The translations under genes and the position numbers were made by a program. From the NCBI RefSeq assembly GCF_001439915.1, contig NZ_LMBW01000016.1, forward strand, positions 17,642 to 52,534: DNA of 34,893 nucleotides. Direction: 5' to 3'. The DNA comes from Fredinandcohnia humi (lineage in GTDB: Bacteria; Bacillota; Bacilli; Bacillales; Bacillaceae_L). Below are positions 8,131 to 14,756 of the stretch, one piece after another. Below the pieces are notes generated by a model, which was given only the letters and a program-made list of their open reading frames with translations, searched no databases and was not told the origin of the DNA. Within the stretch, counting starts at the first letter, position 1, and every line of letters begins with the position of its first letter.

Positions 8131-8376
8131 TTGACAAATATTAAACCGGTTTCAGATTTAAGGAATTATACAGAGGTGCTCAATGAAGTTGCAGAAGGTA
8201 GTCCAGTTTATTTAACTAGAAATGGACGAGGAGAATATGCAATAGTAAAACTTGAAGAATTAGATAAATTGAAGGCGGCAGTCAATTTATTGGCAAAATT
8301 AGAAGTTGGGGAGAGATCAGCAAGAGAACAAGGATGGTTGTCGGCAGATGATGTAGAAGAGAAATTAGGTTTATAA
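8131..8376 (+). CDS. Phd/YefM-family antitoxin
   Basis: A short antitoxin with the Phd/YefM DNA-binding fold at the N-terminus (NIKPVSDLRNYTEVLNEV, then SPVYLTRNGRGEYAIVKLEEL). The charged C-terminal tail would wrap the toxin. TTG 8131 is chosen because AAAGGGG (8115-8121) sits 9 bases upstream; the in-frame ATG at 8122 directly touches that site and is unlikely to be used. The toxin gene follows after 2 bases (TAATAATG), so the pair is translationally linked. The protein probably represses the operon through the palindrome at 8054-8077 and neutralises the ParE-like toxin. Confidence 0.92.
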   Translation: MTNIKPVSDLRNYTEVLNEVAEGSPVYLTRNGRGEYAIVKLEELDKLKAAVNLLAKLEVGERSAREQGWLSADDVEEKLGL

Positions 8377-8378
8377 TA

Positions 8379-8708
8379 ATGCGAAAGGTTAAATACTCCC
8401 CGGCTGCTTTGGAAGATTTACAATATATCCGCGATTATATTTCAGATAATTGGGGAGAAGATGTTGCAACAAAGGTATTGAAAAAGATTACATCTGATAT
8501 TAGAAGACTAGAACAATATCCTTTATCAGGCGTTGATCTCGGAAAAATTATTGATGTTCCAACAGAATACCAGTATTTATTTTCGGAAAAAAATTATGTT
8601 TTTTTTCGTATTGAGTTAGATATAATTCGAATTGTACGTGTGTTAAACGAGCGACAGAATTACATGCAGCATTTGTTTGGAATTAGTTCCGAATCTAAGG
8701 ATAAATGA
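8379..8708 (+). CDS. RelE/ParE-family toxin
   Basis: Second gene of the type II toxin-antitoxin pair. The N-terminus KVKYSPAALEDLQYIRDYISDNWG is typical of the RelE/ParE fold. It is followed by the helical hairpin (ATKVLKKITSDIRRLEQYPLSG) and the C-terminal strands YVFFRIELDIIRIVRVLNERQNY. The Arg-Val-Leu-Asn-Glu-Arg-Gln-Asn segment is characteristic of ParE-like members. Whether it poisons gyrase (ParE) or cuts mRNA on ribosomes (RelE) cannot be settled by eye. At 109 residues it is full length and shows no damage. A terminator of the dispersed GCCTGATCCCC family follows. Confidence 0.9.
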   Translation: MRKVKYSPAALEDLQYIRDYISDNWGEDVATKVLKKITSDIRRLEQYPLSGVDLGKIIDVPTEYQYLFSEKNYVFFRIELDIIRIVRVLNERQNYMQHLFGISSESKDK

Positions 8709-8724
8709 ATGAAAAACGAATACA

Positions 8725-8784
8725 GGGCCTGATCCCCACTAAATTAAAGTGTAAAAGTACTGGGGTAGGCCCCTCTTCTTTTTG
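8725..8784 (+). terminator. Terminator of the TA operon; member of a dispersed hairpin family
   Basis: GGGCCT-GATCCCCA (8725-8738) pairs with TGGGGT-AGGCCC (8761-8772) with a small bulge, then TCTTCTTTTT. The stem, the loop core TAAAGTG and the tail all recur at 17104-17161. Confidence 0.75.
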
Positions 8785-8801
8785 AAGTCGAAAAAAAATA
8801 T

Positions 8802-8833
8802 CTCCTTTAGAATTTTGTTGCTCTAAAGGGGAG
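8802..8833 (-). terminator. Terminator of the membrane-protein gene, copy 2 of a duplicated element
   Basis: CTCCTTTAGA (8802-8811) and TCTAAAGGGGAG (8822-8833) enclose the same 10-base loop as copy 1 at 6637. On the minus strand a long T run (complement of 8791-8799) follows the hairpin. It lies about 35 bases past the stop of the 8867-9352 gene. Confidence 0.8.
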
Positions 8834-8866
8834 TTTTGATTTAAAAGAATTGCGTGTGCTCGCTGC

Positions 8867-9352
8867 TTATTCGCTCAAATCCAGTTCTTTTACTTTTTCT
8901 ATGAGGTACTGAAATCCATATAAAAGCAAGGAATCTATAAACAATAAGAGGGATAATTGAATTTTTTTCATTCGAACCAATGATGCAATTCCCCATTTTG
9001 TCAGCCACTTATCTACTAATATAAAGGTAAAAATCGAATCAACTGCAAAATTTAATAGAAGATATCGAAAAAACTTCCCATAAGTCAATTTAAGGATCCA
9101 TATCGAACCAATCATAAATGGACCCCAAACAAAAGGGAATGAGCCTGGTAATTTGGGGTGGAATTTTTCATACCACCACCACCAGGTTCTTCTTTTGGCA
9201 ACAACATTTTCCCACATTGTGATTAGAGCCATAAATACTCCTGCTGGCAGAAATCGTTTAACTGAATTTTTCCCCATTAAGAGAAGGGAAAGCCAAGAAA
9301 AGACCAACATCAATAGTAATAACAATTTTTTATATTTTATGAATTTCCCCAT
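8867..9352 (-). CDS. CBO0543-type small integral membrane protein
   Basis: A 161-residue protein with about four or five hydrophobic segments. The first is LLLLLMLVFSWLSLLLM, another lies around FLPAGVFMALITM, and others around FPFVWGPFMIGSIWIL, YLLLNFAVDSIFTFIL and LSLLLFIDSLLLYGF. The cluster RRTWWWWYEKFHPKLPG and the following GPFMIG match the CBO0543 family of Bacillaceae and Clostridia membrane proteins of unknown function. GGAGGG precedes the ATG. A decayed paralogue of its 3' end and terminator lies at 6637-6773. The gene faces the toxin-antitoxin operon. No function can be assigned. Confidence 0.75.
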   Translation of the reverse strand: MGKFIKYKKLLLLLMLVFSWLSLLLMGKNSVKRFLPAGVFMALITMWENVVAKRRTWWWWYEKFHPKLPGSFPFVWGPFMIGSIWILKLTYGKFFRYLLLNFAVDSIFTFILVDKWLTKWGIASLVRMKKIQLSLLLFIDSLLLYGFQYLIEKVKELDLSE

Positions 9353-9525
9353 TACAAACCCTCCAACAAATTACATGTATGTTTATTGTTTCATAAATTT
9401 TTTGTACTTATGTATTCTACAAAAATATATAATTGGAACTGGTTTGGAAATTTTGGAAGTGTATTACAACGATGATTACCATAAACTAATTTGAGGATAA
9501 CAAATGAAAAACGGAGGTATTTTCC

Positions 9526-10564
9526 TTGGGTATTTTTAGTAAGACACAAAACACCCCCAATACGTTAACCGCGGCCGAAGTTTCCGCACTCTGGCTTCAA
9601 TATTTGGGTGATAGTATGTCAATATGTGTGTACAAATATTTTCTTGCCATTGTTGAAAATAAAGAGATAAAACCTATATTGGAAGAAGCGTTAAAATTGT
9701 CTGAGAACCATGTTAAGAAAATCACCCAATTTTTAAAACGCGCAAATTTTCAAATCCCAACTGGGTTTACGGAGCATGATGTAAATGTTAATGCACCGCG
9801 TTTGTTTTCTGACCAATTCTTACTTTTTTACAGCTATAAAATGACCATACATGGATTAACTGCTTATAGCCTGGCTATTACAAACGCGGAACGGCAAGAC
9901 ATTCAAAATTTTTTTTTGAATGCACGGAAACATCGAAGGAATTGTTCCAAAAAATTGTGGAATTGGCTAAAAAGGAGCCGAAATTTACAAGTGTACCTTC
10001 CATCCCTTCCCCTCATGTGGCGAAGTTTATCGGTCACCCGGATTCATTGATAATTTAATGGGGGACAAAAGACCCCTAAATAGTTCGGAAATTAGCACCC
10101 TTTTCTTTAATTCAACAAAAACAGGGTTTAGTAAGGCATTAAGCATGGCTTTTAGCCAGGTGGCTAAACTAGAAGAGGTCCGTGATTTCATGGTTAAAAA
10201 CGTTAAATTAGCAGGGCGAGATGCTGAAAGTCTTGACGCTATATTAAAGCAAGATCATTTAACAATACCTGAAAAATGGGATATAGAGATTACAGATTCC
10301 ACTGTAAGCCCATTTTCTGATAAATTGATGATGTTTCATGTAGGGTTTCTAGTACATGCCGCTCTTACTTATTATGGTGCATCGATAGGTTACAGCCATA
10401 GATCGGATATCGTCTTAAACTATTCAAAAGTTTTTACCAATGCAATGAAGGCTGGGGCATTTTCCTACGATATTATGGTTAAACACAGCTGGCTGGAAAA
10501 ACAACCAGAAGCGATTGATAGAAAATCTCTGGCGAAAGGTCAGGGAAAAGAAACGGAAAATTAA
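9526..10564 (+). pseudogene. DUF3231 gene broken by two frameshifts
   Basis: DUF3231 proteins are roughly 330-residue, two-repeat helical proteins of spore-formers with a coat-F-like, ferritin-like fold and no established function. The first half reads from TTG 9526 (GGAGG about 9 bases upstream). It goes out of frame at a run of nine T (9910-9918), where one more T would continue into CTETSKELFQKIVELAKKEPKF. A second one-base loss near 10038-10040 is needed to rejoin the frame of GFIDNLMGDKRPLNSSEISTLFFN, which runs to TAA 10562-10564. Both halves keep good family sequence, so the breaks are recent or are sequencing errors. Two separate products (9526-10050 and 10058-10564) are formally possible, but the second has no ribosome site. 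Confidence 0.82.
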
Positions 10565-10628
10565 GGGGCTGACCTCCGCGTATTGGGGGCCAATGGAATT
10601 AAGTCCTTGAAATACGAGGAGTGGTATA

Positions 10629-11819
10629 ATGGCACGTGTTTTATTCATTAATAGTGGTTCGGAAGGACACGTTAATCCAACAATCGGAGTGGTGGAAGAG
10701 TTGGTTTCGCGCGGTGAAGATGTCGTGTATTTTACAATCGAGGATTTTCGGGAGCGCATTGAGAAGACAGGTGCAACTGTAAGGACCATTGATGTTCAAG
10801 CATTTATAAAAGCCTTTATCTCTGGTGGAAGAAATAATGTACTCGAAAGAATTAATGGCCTTTTACGAACAATAGATATTATGATACCTAGCGTTCTGGA
10901 ACAAATTGAAGGTGAACGCTTTGATTATATCATCCACGATTCCATGTTTGGCTGTGGCCGAATACTTGCCCAAATACTTAATCTCCCTGCCGTCAATTCG
11001 TGTTCTTCTTTTGCCCAGTCTAAAAGCTCATTTGATAGCATGTTCAACCAACTTTCGGAAAATATTCCTTCAGAAACATTTGATGAATATAAAAGGCTTA
11101 CGACAATGGTGGAGGAAAAATATGGGGTGGAGATCCAAACTCCGTATGAAGTCTTTTGTAATCCTGCACCACTGACAATTGTATATACAACTAGGGATTT
11201 TCAACCTGTTGAAGAAGAATTCGATCAAACCTTTAAATTTGTAGGTCCATCCATTACTTCCAGGAAGAAATATCAACACTTTGACCTTACTAAATTCAAA
11301 GGGGAAAAATTAATTTATATATCACTGGGCACGGTTTTTAATCAAGCAATTGATTTTTATAAGCTATGTTTTGAGGCGTTTGGCAACACGGAATATACAG
11401 TGGTCATGTCGATGGGGGAAAAAGTTCAACAATCTGATTTAGGAAAGATACCCGAAAATTTCTTTATAAAAGACTATATTCCGCAAATAGAGGTACTTAA
11501 ACACATGAAATTATTTATCACACATGGCGGAATGAACAGTGTCCATGAGGGTCTCTTTTATGGGGTTCCGCTTATTGTCATTCCGCAAAGTGCTGATCAG
11601 CCGGTTATTGCTGCTCAAGTCGCCAAACGTGGAGCGGGTATTCAATTACAAATGCAAGGTTTGACGGCACATCAACTACTGGAATCTGCAGACTACGTCT
11701 TAAGCCAGCCAACCTTTCTTCAAGTTGCGGCAAAGATGAAGGAATCATTCCAACAAGCGGGTGGGTATCAACAGGCTGTTAATGAAATTATAGATTTTAA
11801 AAGACAATACAACATGTAA
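10629..11819 (+). CDS. MGT-family UDP-glycosyltransferase (YjiC/YojK-like)
   Basis: A GT1-type transferase that moves a sugar, usually glucose from UDP-glucose, to a small acceptor. Bacillus relatives act on macrolides, flavonoids and other hydrophobic compounds. The N-terminal acceptor domain begins VLFINSGSEGHVNPTIGVVEELVSRG. The C-terminal donor domain has the family block THGGMNSVHEGLFYGVPLIVIPQSADQPVIA with the UDP-binding His-Gly-Gly and Asp-Gln pair. The 396-residue length is normal. GAGGAGTGG precedes ATG 10629. Lying directly before a two-component/ABC-transporter block suggests a shared resistance role, though no shared operator was found. Confidence 0.92.
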   Translation: MARVLFINSGSEGHVNPTIGVVEELVSRGEDVVYFTIEDFRERIEKTGATVRTIDVQAFIKAFISGGRNNVLERINGLLRTIDIMIPSVLEQIEGERFDYIIHDSMFGCGRILAQILNLPAVNSCSSFAQSKSSFDSMFNQLSENIPSETFDEYKRLTTMVEEKYGVEIQTPYEVFCNPAPLTIVYTTRDFQPVEEEFDQTFKFVGPSITSRKKYQHFDLTKFKGEKLIYISLGTVFNQAIDFYKLCFEAFGNTEYTVVMSMGEKVQQSDLGKIPENFFIKDYIPQIEVLKHMKLFITHGGMNSVHEGLFYGVPLIVIPQSADQPVIAAQVAKRGAGIQLQMQGLTAHQLLESADYVLSQPTFLQVAAKMKESFQQAGGYQQAVNEIIDFKRQYNM

Positions 11820-11897
11820 GGTCTGACCCGCAAATCTAATGTATACTGTAACTATCCAGTTAACAAACTAGGATAATCTTTTTCTAGGAGAATTACG

Positions 11898-12587
11898 ATG
11901 AAAGTAGATTGTTTGATTGTTGATGATGAGATTGCTTTAGCTGAAACTACTTGTGAATATTTTAATATGTTTGAGGTCAAAACGGCATATGTGACAAATG
12001 CGGAGGAGTGCGAACGTTTTATGGCGGAACATGAACCTTCATTGATTCTTCTTGATATCAATCTTGGGGATTCTTCTGGATTTGATTTATGTAAAAAATT
12101 GCGCCAAACAACGCAGATTCCGATTCTTTTTATCAGTGCACGTTCCAGTGATGACGATGTGCTGATTGCTCTAAATATAGGTGGAGACGATTACATACAA
12201 AAGCCATATACACTAAGCATCTTACTGGCAAAAGTAAAAGCAGTACTTAAAAGAGTTGGCAGTGGCTCTAGTAACCAACAAGAAGTTTTGGAGTTTGGAC
12301 CCATCCAGATTGATACAAAGCTGCAACGTATCCGAGTTAATGGTGTCGATGTTCAACTAAAAACGATGGAATATAAACTTCTATCTTATTTGGCAAAAAA
12401 TAAAAATCGAATCATAACAAAGGATGAATTGTTTCAAAATGTATGGGGCGATTCATTTGTAGGGGATGGGACCCTCAATGTACATATCCGTCATTTACGT
12501 GAAAAAATTGAACGTAATCCAAAGGACCCGCAATTCATAAAAACAGTATGGGGAACAGGGTATGTTCTTGAGGATAACAACGAATGA
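11898..12587 (+). CDS. OmpR/PhoB-family response regulator
   Basis: A cytoplasmic transcription regulator controlled by the histidine kinase that follows. The receiver domain (about 1-120) has the acidic pair Asp9-Asp10, phosphoacceptor Asp53 (LILLDINLGD), Ser80 and Lys102 (YIQKPY). A winged-helix DNA-binding domain covers about 130-227 (LKTMEYKLLSYLAKN, VWGDSFVGDGTLNVHIRHLREKIE, IKTVWGTGYVLE). AGGAGAA lies ahead of ATG 11898. Its stop overlaps the kinase start (ATGA). The likely target is the promoter of the downstream ABC transporter, where an 11-base-phased repeat TTAAGAA occurs (13853-13892). Confidence 0.95.
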   Translation: MKVDCLIVDDEIALAETTCEYFNMFEVKTAYVTNAEECERFMAEHEPSLILLDINLGDSSGFDLCKKLRQTTQIPILFISARSSDDDVLIALNIGGDDYIQKPYTLSILLAKVKAVLKRVGSGSSNQQEVLEFGPIQIDTKLQRIRVNGVDVQLKTMEYKLLSYLAKNKNRIITKDELFQNVWGDSFVGDGTLNVHIRHLREKIERNPKDPQFIKTVWGTGYVLEDNNE

Positions 12588-13849
12588 GAATAAAATTACT
12601 ACTTGTAACGATACTGGTTATTTTTAGTACTGGAATTTTTCTCTCCGTACTAGTTATTAAGAATAAAAGTATTTCGGAAGTGGACCTTGTAGCATTAAAT
12701 GATGTGGTTAAAACTGCCGAACAAAATTGGGGGCAAATTAATGAAGAAATTTTTCACAACAGCGGCATAAAACAACCATTTACTATTATTGATCACTTGG
12801 GAAATGTGATTTATCAAACACCAGGTAATCATTTTATCGATTTAAACGGTTCCATCAAAAATCGAGATACATTTATAGATTTGAAGAAAAATAGTGAGAT
12901 TGTAGGAAAAATAGTTATCCATAACAACGAACAAGAATTAGTGCAACAAATGAAAAGTGAACTGATCCTATCGATAAGCTTGATTTTTGGTTTAGTAATG
13001 ATTGTTAGTATTTTTTATATAATCTATATTTATAGAACGCTATTAAAACCATTTCAGCAGCTTCAAAATTTCGCAGCCAATGTGGCTAGGGGCAATCTAG
13101 ATATACCTTTAAATATGGACAAGAACAATTATTTTGGTGCGTTCACGGAAAGTTTTGATATAATGCGTGAGGAACTTGATGCTGCACGCCAAAGAGAGTA
13201 TGAATCCAACCGTAGTAAGAAAGAGCTTGTCGCCTCATTAAGTCACGATATTAAGACGCCTGTTGCTTCAATTAAAGCAGTTAGTGAATTAATGCTCATG
13301 CAGACAAAGGATCATAAGGTGATCAAGCAAGTGAACACAATCTCTTCGAAAGCCGAGCAAATTGACTTACTGGTTACGGATATGTTTCACGCCACTTTGG
13401 AAGAACTGCAACAGTTAAAATTAACAATAACTGAAGTTTCGAGCGAAGTGCTTGTTGATATGATTGAGAATGTCAATTATAATCATCAAATCATCTATGA
13501 GCCAATTCCACCATGTATTATTTTAACGGATCCCTTACGTATGCAGCAGGTAATGGACAATATTATTAGTAATTCATATAAATATGCTGGAACAAAGGTT
13601 ATGATTAAGACACAAATTAATGAGGGTTATCTTGAACTCCACATTATAGATTCTGGACCAGGAATGAGTGAAGAAGAATTACCGCTACTGTTCAATAAAT
13701 ATTACCGCGGTAAAAATGTCGAGGGCAAGAATGGATCGGGCCTTGGGCTCTTTATATCGAAGTACTTCATGGAAAATATGTTTGGTCAAATTAGCTGTTC
13801 CAACCGTAAAGACGGTTTTACAATAGTCTTAAAAATCAAACTTGCATGA
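12584..13849 (+). CDS. Membrane sensor histidine kinase
   Basis: Partner of the preceding response regulator, overlapping it by 4 bases. A transmembrane helix is at about 5-26, an extracellular sensing domain of about 100 residues at 27-126, and a second helix at about 127-150. A HAMP linker follows (RTLLKPFQQLQNFAANVARGNL). The dimerisation motif is SLSHDIKTPVASIKAV with phosphoacceptor His221. The ATPase part shows the N box (MDNIISNSYKYAG), DSGPGMSEEELPLLFNKYYRG, and GSGLGLFISKYFME. The sizable extracellular domain distinguishes it from the short-loop BceS-type kinases, so it may sense a ligand directly. The signal is unknown. Confidence 0.95.
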   Translation: MRIKLLLVTILVIFSTGIFLSVLVIKNKSISEVDLVALNDVVKTAEQNWGQINEEIFHNSGIKQPFTIIDHLGNVIYQTPGNHFIDLNGSIKNRDTFIDLKKNSEIVGKIVIHNNEQELVQQMKSELILSISLIFGLVMIVSIFYIIYIYRTLLKPFQQLQNFAANVARGNLDIPLNMDKNNYFGAFTESFDIMREELDAARQREYESNRSKKELVASLSHDIKTPVASIKAVSELMLMQTKDHKVIKQVNTISSKAEQIDLLVTDMFHATLEELQQLKLTITEVSSEVLVDMIENVNYNHQIIYEPIPPCIILTDPLRMQQVMDNIISNSYKYAGTKVMIKTQINEGYLELHIIDSGPGMSEEELPLLFNKYYRGKNVEGKNGSGLGLFISKYFMENMFGQISCSNRKDGFTIVLKIKLA

Positions 13850-13852
13850 GAA

Positions 13853-13907
13853 TTAAGAAATAGTTAAGAATTACACAAAGATTTAATAAGAATTCATTTT
13901 GTATGAT
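13853..13907 (+). promoter_or_regulatory. Phased direct repeat and promoter ahead of the ABC transporter
   Basis: TTAAGAA occurs at 13853-13859 and 13864-13870, exactly 11 bases apart. ATAAGAA at 13886-13892 is 22 bases further, so all three face the same side of the helix. A -10-like TATGAT is at 13902-13907, with no good -35, as expected for an activator-dependent promoter. Tandem half-sites one turn apart are the usual binding pattern of OmpR-family regulators, and one is encoded just upstream. Confidence 0.6.
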
Positions 13908-13909
13908 AA

Positions 13910-13940
13910 GACTGTAATCTTCATTACGGTCTTTTTCTTT
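13910..13940 (+). terminator. Terminator of the two-component operon
   Basis: GACTGTAAT (13910-13918) pairs with ATTACGGTC (13923-13931) around a CTTC loop, followed by TTTTTCTTTT. It sits between the kinase and the ABC genes. It also overlaps the predicted start site of the transporter promoter, so only transcripts from upstream would form the complete hairpin. Confidence 0.8.
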
Positions 13941-13984
13941 TGGATAAAAACAGATGAATTTCATAAAGGGAGATGTAACAAATC

Positions 13985-14746
13985 ATGCCAAAAACAATTA
14001 TTAGAACGGAGAAGCTATGTAAAAGCTTTTCTAGCGGAGGTATTCAGCAACATGTGTTAAAAAATCTAGATATTAGTTTAGTAGAAGGGGATTTTACAAT
14101 CATCATGGGTAGTTCAGGATCCGGGAAATCCACGCTGCTTTACGCAATTAGTGGAATGGATAAACCAACATTAGGTGAAATCGATTTTGCTGGAAAAAAT
14201 TTAGCTAAATTAAACAATGACCAACTAGCGATTTTTAGAAGAAATAATTGTGGTTTTGTATTCCAACAAATTTATTTGCTGGATAATATGAGCGTACTTG
14301 ATAATGTACTGGCAAGTGGTCTTTTAGTAAATAAAAATAAGCGGAAACTCGTAAAAAAAGCGAAGGAATTATTAATACAAGTAGGGATTGATGAACACTC
14401 ATGGTCTAAATTTCCAACTCAGCTTTCTGGCGGTGAGGCTCAGCGGGTTGGGATTGTGAGAGCGATTATTAACAGTCCGAAGGTATTATTTGCAGATGAA
14501 CCAACGGGTGCGTTGAACTCCGCATCCAGTGATCGTGTTTTAGATGTAATCACGAATGTAAATCGTAATGGACAAAGTATTGTCTTGGTAACCCATGATA
14601 TTAAAACTGCGTTGCGAGGTAATCGAATTATCTATTTGAGAGATGGTGTCATTTGCGGAGACTTGCAGCTAGGCGCATACAGTGAGAATGATAATTTCGA
14701 GCGACATGAAAAGCTTAAACACTTCCTTGCAGAAATGGGGTGGTAA
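13985..14746 (+). CDS. ABC transporter ATPase of the MacB/LolD/BceA group
   Basis: The ATPase that energises the FtsX-type permease encoded next. It shows Walker A GSSGSGKST, the Q-loop FVFQQIYLLDNMSVLDNV, signature LSGGEAQRVGIVRAI, Walker B VLFADEPTGALN and the H-loop VTHD. Gln-Arg-Val-Gly and GALN are typical of the MacB/LolD/BceA family. At 253 residues it is full length. GGGAG lies upstream of ATG 13985. The permease follows about 10 bases after its stop. Preceded by its own two-component system, it fits a signal-induced module for antibiotic-peptide resistance or envelope maintenance. The substrate cannot be inferred further. Confidence 0.95.
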   Translation: MPKTIIRTEKLCKSFSSGGIQQHVLKNLDISLVEGDFTIIMGSSGSGKSTLLYAISGMDKPTLGEIDFAGKNLAKLNNDQLAIFRRNNCGFVFQQIYLLDNMSVLDNVLASGLLVNKNKRKLVKKAKELLIQVGIDEHSWSKFPTQLSGGEAQRVGIVRAIINSPKVLFADEPTGALNSASSDRVLDVITNVNRNGQSIVLVTHDIKTALRGNRIIYLRDGVICGDLQLGAYSENDNFERHEKLKHFLAEMGW

Positions 14747-14756
14747 GGTGAAAATT

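Noticed and set aside
9153-9494. 113-codon plus-strand frame opposite the CBO0543-type gene
   Set aside because: Antisense to a membrane protein with a clear ribosome site; the Tyr/His/Thr-rich translation has no family signs.
10058-10564. Independent second DUF3231 gene starting at ATG 10058
   Set aside because: No ribosome site, and coding similarity continues upstream of the ATG in the same frame, so it is the second half of one broken gene.
10906-11175. 89-codon frame inside the glycosyltransferase gene
   Set aside because: Lies within a complete, motif-bearing gene in another frame.
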